From assembly GCF_963678635.1 (NCBI RefSeq), contig NC_087067.1, positions 31,286,401 to 31,350,400 of the forward strand: 64,000 nt of DNA. Direction: 5' to 3'. Source of the DNA: Symsagittifera roscoffensis. Its lineage: Eukaryota > Xenacoelomorpha > Acoela > Convolutidae. Below, piece by piece: positions 25,431-34,289 of the stretch. Each line of letters starts with the position of its first letter. The first letter of the stretch is position 1. Made by a program: the position numbers and the translations under genes. A model generated the notes under the pieces. That model had not been told where the DNA came from. It saw nothing but the letters and a program-made list of their open reading frames with translations, and ran no database searches.

Positions 25431-25480
25431 TTGCAACTATTGTGCTGCTACAATAGTTGCAAGGCCGTTGCCAACAACGG
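25431..25480 (+). promoter_or_regulatory. Two adjacent hairpins in the LTR
   Basis: TTGCAACTATTGT (25431-25443) pairs perfectly with ACAATAGTTGCAA (25450-25462) around a 6-nt loop. Immediately after, CCGTTG (25465) pairs with CAACGG (25475) around CCAA. Both are unchanged in the 3' LTR (54431-54480). They lie about 110 nt upstream of the TATA-like box, so they would be in U3 DNA and at the RNA 3' end. Confidence 0.6.
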
Positions 25481-25586
25481 TGAAGGGTGAGAACCAGCCT
25501 TCCGGATTGGCGTGAAATTGAACTTAAGGAGCTTGATTCACTGGATTCAAGAATCCGGAAGGGTTTCGGGACTGGAACTTTTAGCC

Positions 25587-25596
25587 TTTTATATAA
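25587..25596 (+). promoter_or_regulatory. TATA-like box of the LTR promoter
   Basis: TTTTATATAA is the best TATA match in the LTR and is followed by about 435 bp of LTR sequence. In the 3' LTR the following base differs (C to A) but the box itself is intact. Transcription start is inferred to lie about 25-30 bp downstream; no direct evidence is available from sequence. Confidence 0.4.
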
Positions 25597-26044
25597 CCTT
25601 TTAGCTTCTTGTCATGTCCTGAATTGAATTTAATTAACAACTGGATTCATTTTGATAAGGATGAGAAGCTAGGAGTTGGGGGGAAAGGGTTGATCCATCT
25701 TCGATGGAGATGATGATTTTTATCTACTGAACAAAAACAATAGTAATATAATAAGTAGTAGCCCTGGTTTTAGGAGTGACCTCGTGGTCTGGGGATACTG
25801 AGACCCAGCCATGAGCTCACTATTTTTGCATGTAATTCAGTTAATTTGAGCGTTCTGGTCGAAGCCGGAGAGCAGTAACGTTTTTGTCGACCCGATGTAA
25901 GAAAGACCACCGAAAAGTACTGGCTTGGTAGAGACGGTGAAAAACATGCAAAGCTCTGTTTAGACGCTAGCCAGTCGTCTTAAGACTTAGTTTTGTTATC
26001 CGTCGATATGTATCTTCCGGGCGAATGTTACATGTATGTTTTTG

Positions 26045-26062
26045 TGGCGCTCCTGGGTGTTA
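26045..26062 (+). promoter_or_regulatory. Candidate primer-binding site
   Basis: TGGCGCTCCTGGGTG begins 12 nt after the LTR end. It matches the complement of the tRNA-Asn(GTT) 3' end at 13 of the first 15 positions, from general knowledge of eukaryotic tRNA-Asn. Two adjacent mismatches and the 12-nt offset leave the primer assignment uncertain. Confidence 0.45.
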
Positions 26063-28954
26063 TTCTTTTTTAACATCATGACCGGCAGAACCGTTAACGA
26101 GCACTCCGCGCCGAGCGGATGCTCACATTAACGCCCTTAATAGGCCTAAACCGCCGGAGCGGAAGGGTAGTTCGGAACGCGGAGGCCTTCCGAATTGCCG
26201 TGAATAGTTTTTTAACCTAGTTAAGACCGAAAATTCACGAACCAGGAAGGGTGGGGGGATCGGCCGTCCCCTCGTCCCCTGAGTGGTTGGTGACCAAAAA
26301 CACTTAAAGATATAAGTAAAACCAAACAAAAAGTAGTATAGTACCCAAGAAAAACAAAAAACATAAAAAAATAACCGAAAAAACCAAAAACAGTAAAAAA
26401 GTAAAAAATCAGTAGAAATCATCCCCCCAGACAAGATGTGATTCAACCCCCCCGTTTGTTGTTGATAGATATATTGTTGTTACAGGCATTTATATCAGTC
26501 AGAATCGTTACGATCAATTTTGAGGCCCGTTTGTGAGGCTTGTACTGTAGGGTTATTTGAGCATTTAAGCACGTTAATGATAAATTGCGCTCAGTCCGGA
26601 GGTGTCAGCTGATTTGCGCTCAATTCGGAAGGGTCTTGGGTGAAGACCGATCCGGCAAGCAGTACAAGGAGCAACAAGAAGGGGCTCAACGACAACAACA
26701 ATCGACTGTTGGGTATCGTTAACAAGTTTTGTATCCCTTTTGGTACAAAAAGTAAGATAGTAATCCGTGGGGGGCTCGACAGTGCTGCACTGTAGTGACC
26801 CTTCACCGAACTGCGAATATCCGAGTTAAGCACCCTAATTCGGATATTAAACAGACCCGGAGGGGTATAGTATTACTAATATTATTACTTATATAGCCTA
26901 TATTAATAGTCTTATATCGATTTTCAGTCAAAAACAACGAAAACAGACCGGTTTTTAGGATCAAAATTGCGATATTTGATCCCCCCACAAGTCGCGATTT
27001 TTGAGATATCAAAATTTTTTGAAACGGAAAAAAGCGCTAAGTTAGTGTGTTACATCGTAACTGCACTACCATAATAGGTAGAACCGGTTAAGTTAAGTTC
27101 GAAGGTGGTTGGAACTATTTTGGTACCGAAAACTGAAATTTCGTGATTTTTGAGAAAACGGAACACTAAAAATTTAGAAAATTTTTTGAAATTTTTGAGG
27201 TAGGACAGTAAAAATAGTTGTTCGTACAACGTCCACTAGTGAATCTACAAGTTTTAAAATTCGCTACCCGAAAGCCTTCCGGGTTGCAGAGAAATCGAAC
27301 ATAACGTGTTTGATTTGGTGGATTCATCAATCCGGAGGGGTCCAGGTAGCATAGTTTTTCGCAAATTTTTTCTACAATAGCGTTTTAGATCGGGTCTTTT
27401 GCATTGAACTAGAAGAGTACAGGCCTTCTGAGCTCGGATCAATAATTTTTAGGTCGAAAGGACCAGATTTGCGGAAAAAGTTAGGCGGAACCTATAAGAG
27501 AAAAATTTTTTTGAGTTTGGAAAAAAGACGTTTTGGTTAATAACTTTGGAACTACTGAGCATATCGAGTTGATCTTGGTACCAATAGATCAGAAATTAGC
27601 TGAGCTTACTAATAGGATCAGAAATTTTTCGGAAAAACGAGCGTGAAAATTTTTTGAGATTGTTTTTAGCAAGTTACACAAATCCGGAGGGGTACACCAT
27701 TCACGTTTTATAAATTTTTCTGAAAAACCTTTATACCCCTACCAAAAGTTGATAGCGATTGAACTAAGTAACTTAGGACAGTTCTAAACAAGAAGGGAGG
27801 GCTGAAGGCACAAGACAACCATAATAGAGTCGAAATTAGGCAAGTGATAAGACCCTTCACCGTTAGTGTGAATTGTCAAATAAGTGCCTTAACTTCAATC
27901 CGGAGGGGTCTAGGAAAGGATCCTATACCCTTCCCAGTTAATTCAAACAGCATAAGAGCAACGCAGAACGTATCCGGAGGGGTATAAGCTGAAATTAAGA
28001 AAACTACGAAAAGCTACTTTGACAGAGCTAAGGGCTCCGAATCCGGAGGGGTCTACTTTCCACAAAACCGGAGGGGTCCGAATCCGGAGGGGTCTTATAG
28101 TTGCTAATTCGGAGGGGTCCCAATCCGGAGGGGTCAATATTCAAACAGTCCGGAAGGGTCCTATTTGTGCCAATCCGGAGGGGTATTATTTTATTAAGGA
28201 CTTAGGTAAACGAAAGAAAGACTAAAAAGCGAGAGGTATTAGGTTATTAATACACAGGCTAGGTATCAGTGACTGCACTGGTAACTTGCCTTTCAAAAAG
28301 AACCAGACTAATACAAAACAGGTCCGAACTCGGATGACACTAAGTCTAAATTAAAAAGAGCGTGACTCATTGGTGTGGATTGAAACATAATACGTTTTTG
28401 GGAAAAGTGACTGCCCTGAGGATTTTAGTAGGTCTAGCTCGGGCAGTCCGAAGGCAGATAGGTAACACAGTACTCGGTGGGTGCAATAGACGCCCACTTG
28501 AGAAAATTACTGCCTTCAAAGTTTTGTCTGTTTGGTGCAGCACCAAGCAGGGAAAGCTTTTTCTTTAAAAGACAGGTTCGACTATTGTACTGCGACCGAC
28601 TAAGAGTACAAGACACATACGCTTTTTTATATATACATTCATATTGTTTCAATATATATTTTTGTTTTTGATTTTAAATCAACGTAAACTGTGCTTGATT
28701 AGGTAGTGAATACACTATCTTTTAAATTGACTGATAACATCATATTGTGCTAGTTTCCAGATCTTTGGACCGATAAACGGTCAGTGTGAATAAATTTTAT
28801 ACAAACTGTACTCTGACAACATACAGGGATTCGTGGTCACTATTTAATAGAATCTGGTGAAATTTATTGTGTTGTGTCATTATTATTGTTAATAAAACTA
28901 TAAGGTCTCTAGCAATTGAGTCAAGAGTAGGCATAGGAAAGTGACAAATAGAGA
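26063..28954 (+). other. Untranslated leader of the giant element (about 2.9 kb)
   Basis: No open frame of convincing composition lies between the primer-site candidate and the Gag ATG at 28955. The region carries the CCGGAGGGGT array and several inverted GCCTTCCG(G/A) copies (26185, 27274). The segment at 27274-27341 resembles LTR positions 25496-25564. Many AUGs precede Gag, so scanning from the cap would be inefficient unless the leader is spliced, trans-spliced or carries an internal entry element. Confidence 0.6.
26596..28184 (+). repeat. Leader motif array: CCGGAGGGGT
   Basis: Ten exact copies start at 26857, 27332, 27684, 27900, 27974, 28043, 28068, 28084, 28125 and 28175, mostly preceded by AAT. 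One-to-two-base variants lie at 26596, 26625, 28109 and 28150, and CCGGAAGGGT occurs in the LTR at 25555. Most are followed by C or A. Density peaks at 28043-28184 with eight sites, including variants, in 142 bp. All sites have the same orientation. Spacing is irregular, so this is a motif array rather than a simple satellite. Candidate roles are a binding site for the element's own nucleocapsid, a host zinc-finger site, a packaging signal or a translation element. Confidence 0.85.
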
Positions 28955-31900
28955 ATGAGCTTAGACAAGTCAAGGATACCAAAACGAGGTAATAGCTCTA
29001 GGAAATTCATACCTGAAAAGCAAAGAAAAACGATGACCGATCCTTTTGTGGATTGGATCAAGCGATCCCGGTCTGACAAAAGGGGGACGGTTTCAGGCAG
29101 GATGGTTGAAACGAGAAGTCAAAAGACCTCAGAAGAGCGAAGAGAACCGTTAGAAGTGGAGGTCAATACGGACCACACCATGAATGACAACCAGGAAGTA
29201 AATAAACTGGAAGGGAGAGGCAGAAGGCTGGCGAGTGAATCTACCCCGGTAGAACAAGGCCATGATTTTGCCACTTCCACCGGGACATTGGATCGAGAGG
29301 AGATGTCGGAACTGTCCGACATCTCAACTGAGGTAGCGGCAACGAGAAGATCTCCGACAGACAACACTATGATGGCAAGCGGAACTGGGAAACAAACAAC
29401 GTCATCATCATTCTCAGAAAGAATGAAGAACACCTTCGGGAACATCTATCCATTTAGCATGGGAGGAGGAGCAGGCAACGATGGTGAGTCCCAGGAGGAA
29501 GAAGATGAAGAGGAGCAAGGGGACTATGGATCTCAAGTCAGCCTCAATAGTTCAGTCCAAGAGAGTGAGGCACACGTCGGAAGAGAGACTGGAGCCACGG
29601 ACAAATTTGGTGTAGTGACAACTATAAGCAAAGAAGCAAACACACCAGGCCAGTCAAAAGACTTCACGATGAGGGCAAGTTCGGAGCAAGAACCTGGTGA
29701 GAATAGAACCAGAGGGCTCGGCAACGCGTTAAATGACCCCGAAACAAACAATGAAAAGACGTTGAGGCAGCGAGTCAAGGCCCGGATCTCGACAAGCACG
29801 AAGTTACCTGGGACCGACAGGGTTACACCACCACTAGTAACGCCACTGGTGGATAACGGGGCAGCACTAGAGGAAGCCTTAAACAACATAGTGGACAGTT
29901 TAGGAGAACAAAACGAGCAAATGTCAATAAGGATGAGTGAACTAGAAAGAGCAGTTCACATTGAGAGAGAAAGGCTGCGGGAAGAAATAAACCGCAACAG
30001 GCAAGAAGTTGACAGGAGCGAAAAACGCTTGAAAGAGAGAACGGATGAACATATGACGAGGAACTTGTCACGAATGACAAGAGAGGCGGAACAGAGGGAG
30101 TTACGCTTAAGAACCGACATGGAGAAGTTAAGAATTCAGCAAGAGCAGTCTCTTGGGTCTCTTGACACGAAGATAGATGCGATGATGGAGAGGCGAACTC
30201 AGGCTATCATGGATAGGTTGGACGGGCTACTAAGCAGCAAGAGTGGACCAAAAGAAGGAGAACCGAATTCGGGAGGTCCCAGCAGGGAACCGAAAGTGAA
30301 CTTCAATGAACATCAAAAGAGGAAAATGTATGGATCCACTAGAGGCAGGGGCAGTTCATCAGGCTATGCCACAAGGGGTAATGCAGCATGGGTCCCGAAC
30401 AGTAGAGCAAATTCAACGGGGAACAGACAAACCTCTAACGAACGACCAACGCAAGGCACACATGCGACTGGGAGAAGTGATTCCGCCAACAGGGGGCATG
30501 CGAGCCCGAGGAGGAGTCACGTGGGCCAAGCGGGAAACGCTTACGGCGATTCGGATGACAGGGATGCACCGCACACAGAGCCTTCGACGAGGTGTGAGGA
30601 CACTCAAGCGGGACACTCAAGGGATGCTACGGCAATGGCCACAGCATTTGAACCCCTGAACAGGTCTTTGGAGACATTCCTGACGCGGTTATCTAGAACC
30701 AATGAACGCAGTGAAAAGTCCAGAAGAGTCTTTAAGAAGCCAAGATGCTACAAAGACGAATCTGATGGCTGTATTGATACCTGGATAGAGGTAATGAAGC
30801 TGCATTTCGAGGAAGAAGACTTGTCTGAGAGACAGGAATGCAGCGCGCTCACCAGCAACTTGGAAGGGACAGCCCTGAACTGTGTCATGGCCAAGAAACA
30901 GTATCAACGTGACACTGCAGAGAAAATCTTCGAAATCTTGTTAAACCGTTTCGGATCAGGGGTGCAGGGGCACCAGGCGATGATGCGCTTTGAGAAACGG
31001 AGGCAACGGGAAGATGAAACCATAGACAAGTTTCTCGATGATTTGGAAATGCTGAGAAGATGCAGCCAACCGGATGAGTCAAACCGAAGGATGAACCTGG
31101 CCGTAGCCTCAAAATTCATCGATGGTGTGAAAAATGATGAACTTCGTACGATGCTAGCAACGCATTACACACCACTAATAACTAATGCGCCAACACCGGA
31201 GGAGTTGAGGCTCAAATCAAAAGAGTATCTATTGTTGAAACCTCCTTCGAGATCTGGATATTACAAGAACAATTATGGCAATTTTAACAACGGACCAGCG
31301 AACCAAGGGAACAATTGGTACAAACCGAGGGACGATATGGACAAGAGACGCTCTTGTGCTAATTGTAGTTCAACTGACCATCATGTGTCAGCATGCCCAG
31401 CTTACAAACAAGGCATGAAAGCAATAGGCTTTAGCCTCGAGGACGAAGATGCGTCAGAGTTGGACCATGAGGATTTCATGAGAGGAGTAATTGCGAAATT
31501 CGGCCCGAGGTGTTTCTTTTGCAACTTGGAAGGTCATTTTAAATCAGATTGTCGGCAATTCTGGGATGCAGTGGCAGACATCAAGCATCCAAGACATGAA
31601 GAAACTTTGTCAGGAGTGAAAGCCAGCAAGGCTCGACTTTTGAGTGAAGCGGAGGCACGCAGAAAGGACAAACCTCAAGAGCTGGCGGCAAAGAAAATGC
31701 AAGCAGTAACAGAAGAAGCACGTGAACCGGAACCAGCAACTGCGGCCGATGACTTCAAGATCGATTATAAGGCAGCCGCAAAGGATGCTCTAAATAGAGT
31801 ACAGCAGGAATTGGTGACGAAAGAGATCGAACAAAAAGTGAAACTTGAACTGGAAAATGAAAAGCTTCAGGAGCAACTGAATACCTTCGAGGCAATGGAG

Positions 31901-33280
31901 TTCGAGGAGACGAAAACACCAAGCAGTTTAGATATGAAACTTAAAGTGATCTCCGGTAAGAGGTTCGGCATGGCGCCGCAGGGAAAGAAGATACAGTCGA
32001 TAATCTCAGTGGCTGGACACCAGGTAATAAGAAATTTGAGTGAACCATCAGAGTTCACTTTAATGCATTTGGACACATATGCAGATTATCTGAGGCAGGT
32101 GGAGCCACGCACTGAGTCGAGAGCTGTGCGAGCACTACTAACGACGGGTGGCCCTCGCATGAAGAAACTTCATGGACGCTACCTAGAAGTCTATGGGCCG
32201 TATCAAGTGATGCTGAACGTGGATGGGATCAGTATCTACACCAGGACTTATGTAACAACAGATGATGACCAAATAGGGCAGATCTATTTGGGTGAAGAGG
32301 AACTCAAAGTCCGCAGGATAGGCCATGACGCCATGATGGAACAAGACGCGGTACACATTGGATATGAAGCAGATGTGACAGCACACCTGCTCGACACCAA
32401 CGGAACAAAAATCGGAGTCACAGGGCTTCTGGACACAGGAGCGGTGGTGAGTGTGATGCCGATAAAAACTTGGGAAAGAATGGGCTTCACACGGGAGGAT
32501 CTGATTCCTACGAACCTCCGACTGGCCGCCGCAAATAGAGGAGCCATCTACGTAGCCGGAAGAACACCGATAACGGTCCTTCACATGGGAGGACGAGACC
32601 TTTGGATGAGCTTCCTGGTGGTAGAGAATCTGGACGACGCCGACCAATTCATCTTGGGCAGAGATTTTGTCAGGAACTTTGACGTGATGATTGACTTGAA
32701 CAACGGTCTAATACGGATTAGAAACCCGGACCGAAAGTATGTTAAGAGACCAATTAATAGGATAATAACAGACGAGAATAAGGTACCAGTTTTTTTGGAT
32801 AGAAAAGTAAAATTACAACCAGGACAAGCAGTAGTAGCGATTTTTAGAATGGGAAATTTATATTCGTTAAGTGATAGTAAACAGGTTTGCTTAGTACCGA
32901 ATCCAAATAGTCAGAGTTCGGTTATTTTAGGCCGGAGCTTCTCGGTAACGCGAAACGGACTGTGTGTCAGTGTGTTGTTGAACACACTGGACACCACGGT
33001 TTCAATCCAGCGTGGAAAGAAGCTTGGTTACGCATTGCCGATGAGGACCGACTATGAAGAGACACAAAACTTGAAGAAATATAGTGTGAAAGACTGTCCT
33101 TATCATGCCAATAAAGATAAAATTTTAAAGAGGATTGATGAATTAAAATCTATTCGTAAATTGTTTTCAATGAAATCCGAAACGGACGACGGCTTATCAA
33201 GCTGCTCGAATTTTCCGGAACGCCCCTCGTCATATGAATTAGAATCTGACAAACCGGTTTTGCCAGAGATAGAACATTAA
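28955..33280 (+). CDS. Gag-protease, first duplicate (1441 codons; truncated by a frameshift)
   Basis: The first ATG after the leader opens a Gag-Pol frame. Residues 1-310 are charged and disordered; about 312-428 is a long coiled coil; about 569-765 is a capsid-like helical region. Two CCHC knuckles follow at about 800-813 and 853-866, then another coiled-coil linker. The aspartic protease is at about 1157-1245, with LLDTGA and the downstream ILGRDF. The frame ends at a TAA (33278-33280) created by loss of one T relative to the second duplicate, just before RT. It supplies virus-like-particle structure and processing. This copy alone keeps the authentic Gag start; the second duplicate begins downstream of that ATG. 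Confidence 0.9.
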   Translation: MSLDKSRIPKRGNSSRKFIPEKQRKTMTDPFVDWIKRSRSDKRGTVSGRMVETRSQKTSEERREPLEVEVNTDHTMNDNQEVNKLEGRGRRLASESTPVEQGHDFATSTGTLDREEMSELSDISTEVAATRRSPTDNTMMASGTGKQTTSSSFSERMKNTFGNIYPFSMGGGAGNDGESQEEEDEEEQGDYGSQVSLNSSVQESEAHVGRETGATDKFGVVTTISKEANTPGQSKDFTMRASSEQEPGENRTRGLGNALNDPETNNEKTLRQRVKARISTSTKLPGTDRVTPPLVTPLVDNGAALEEALNNIVDSLGEQNEQMSIRMSELERAVHIERERLREEINRNRQEVDRSEKRLKERTDEHMTRNLSRMTREAEQRELRLRTDMEKLRIQQEQSLGSLDTKIDAMMERRTQAIMDRLDGLLSSKSGPKEGEPNSGGPSREPKVNFNEHQKRKMYGSTRGRGSSSGYATRGNAAWVPNSRANSTGNRQTSNERPTQGTHATGRSDSANRGHASPRRSHVGQAGNAYGDSDDRDAPHTEPSTRCEDTQAGHSRDATAMATAFEPLNRSLETFLTRLSRTNERSEKSRRVFKKPRCYKDESDGCIDTWIEVMKLHFEEEDLSERQECSALTSNLEGTALNCVMAKKQYQRDTAEKIFEILLNRFGSGVQGHQAMMRFEKRRQREDETIDKFLDDLEMLRRCSQPDESNRRMNLAVASKFIDGVKNDELRTMLATHYTPLITNAPTPEELRLKSKEYLLLKPPSRSGYYKNNYGNFNNGPANQGNNWYKPRDDMDKRRSCANCSSTDHHVSACPAYKQGMKAIGFSLEDEDASELDHEDFMRGVIAKFGPRCFFCNLEGHFKSDCRQFWDAVADIKHPRHEETLSGVKASKARLLSEAEARRKDKPQELAAKKMQAVTEEAREPEPATAADDFKIDYKAAAKDALNRVQQELVTKEIEQKVKLELENEKLQEQLNTFEAMEFEETKTPSSLDMKLKVISGKRFGMAPQGKKIQSIISVAGHQVIRNLSEPSEFTLMHLDTYADYLRQVEPRTESRAVRALLTTGGPRMKKLHGRYLEVYGPYQVMLNVDGISIYTRTYVTTDDDQIGQIYLGEEELKVRRIGHDAMMEQDAVHIGYEADVTAHLLDTNGTKIGVTGLLDTGAVVSVMPIKTWERMGFTREDLIPTNLRLAAANRGAIYVAGRTPITVLHMGGRDLWMSFLVVENLDDADQFILGRDFVRNFDVMIDLNNGLIRIRNPDRKYVKRPINRIITDENKVPVFLDRKVKLQPGQAVVAIFRMGNLYSLSDSKQVCLVPNPNSQSSVILGRSFSVTRNGLCVSVLLNTLDTTVSIQRGKKLGYALPMRTDYEETQNLKKYSVKDCPYHANKDKILKRIDELKSIRKLFSMKSETDDGLSSCSNFPERPSSYELESDKPVLPEIEH

Positions 33281-33312
33281 AAGGGAAAATAGGTGAGGGA
33301 GATTTCGAAAAA

Positions 33313-33600
33313 TTGCGGGACCTCCTAAATCGGAACGCTGATGTATTTTCAAAACATAAGGCGGATATCGGTTGCTGTAATTTCGTCGAACACGAAATCG
33401 AACTAGAAGAAGGCGCCGTCCCCCATAGGGAAGGCGCAAGGCGAATGACGCCACATAAATCGGAAGCGTGCCGAGCGGAAATAGAAATGTTGCTTGAATA
33501 CGACATGATAGAACCCTCGAAATCGCCGTGGGCTTGCGGGGTAGTCATGGCGAAAAAGAAAGGGGGCAGCTTAGATTTTGTTGCGACTTTCGTTACTTGA
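33313..33600 (+). pseudogene. RT N-terminal segment, first duplicate, displaced frame
   Basis: Between the two 1-nt deletions of the first duplicate the frame is shifted. This stretch encodes the pre-RT and fingers region (RDLLNRNADVFSKH through the MAKKKGG stretch). It loses homology after the second deletion, a run of five G at 33562-33566 where the other duplicate has six. It is part of a broken pol, not an independent gene. Confidence 0.85.
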
Positions 33601-34232
33601 ACGCGGTAACGATTAAAGATGCGTACCCGATACCGCGAATAGACGAGAGCCTATCCAAACTTGGTGATGCAAAGTTCTTCACCACATTGGACTTGGGTTC
33701 TGCCTTCTGGCAGGTTCCTCTGCGAAAGAAGGACAGAGAGAAAACCGGATTCGCGTGCGAATTGGGGTTGTACCAGTGGAAGAGGATGCCCTTCGGCTTA
33801 TGCAATGCAACAGCAACTTTTCAAAGGCTGATGGCTCAGGCTTTGACAGGAGTGACCAAAAAGTACGGGAATCTCTTGATGTGCTACGTGGATGACGTAG
33901 TCATAGCGACACCGACCCTGGAGGATCACATTGATCGGCTCGATGAGGTCTTCGGATGTATGAAAAGAGCAGGCTTGAAGTGCAAACCATCAAAATGTGA
34001 AATCCTGAGGGATTCGATCAAGTACCTGGGAAGAATGGTGGACAGGCATGGTGTGAGGCCAGATCCGGAAGCAGTAGAGGCTGTGCTGACATGGAAGGCT
34101 CCGAGGATGGACACACAGCTAATGAGCTTCCTGGGGTTTGCCAATTATTACCGTGAATTTATCAAAGGATATGCAGACAAAGTGTATCCGATGCAGAAGC
34201 TGATGCGCAACAAAGGGAAAAAGTTCGAATAG
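33528..34232 (+). pseudogene. Reverse transcriptase of the first duplicate
   Basis: Downstream of the second deletion the frame resumes with the RT fingers and palm. Landmarks are FTTLDLGSAFWQVPL with the first catalytic Asp, the RMPFGLCNATATFQRL stretch, and CYVDDVVIAT with the catalytic YVDD. The frame stops at a TAG (34230-34232) right after the RT connection region, the same stop as in the second duplicate at 39672. The following 220 nt encode the first part of RNase H and run into the duplication junction. It is inactive as part of a full Gag-Pol because of the two upstream frameshifts. Confidence 0.9.
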
Positions 34233-34289
34233 AACGATGAGGCACAGGTTGCTTTCGAGAACATAAAGCGGGAACTGTGCGAAGCGCCA

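Larger units (their letters stand above)
25110..26032 (+). repeat. 5' LTR of the giant element (923 bp)
   Basis: It is identical to 54110-55032 except for five substitutions (25132, 25368, 25409, 25597, 25767) and no indels. The ends form an imperfect 11-bp inverted repeat. Inside are a TATA-like TTTTATATAA at 25587-25596, a perfect 13-bp hairpin at 25431-25462, a 6-bp hairpin at 25465-25480, and an 11-bp inverted pair CCTTCCGGATT (25498) / AATCCGGAAGG (25552). No canonical AATAAA is seen. Confidence 0.97.

Noticed and set aside
28043-28184. CRISPR-like array
   Set aside because: The repeats are only 10 nt, spacers are irregular, and the context is a eukaryotic retrotransposon leader.
32183-32647. 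154-codon minus-strand frame in the protease region (and its twin at 37623-38087)
   Set aside because: Antisense shadow of gag-protease; the twin exists only because of the internal duplication.
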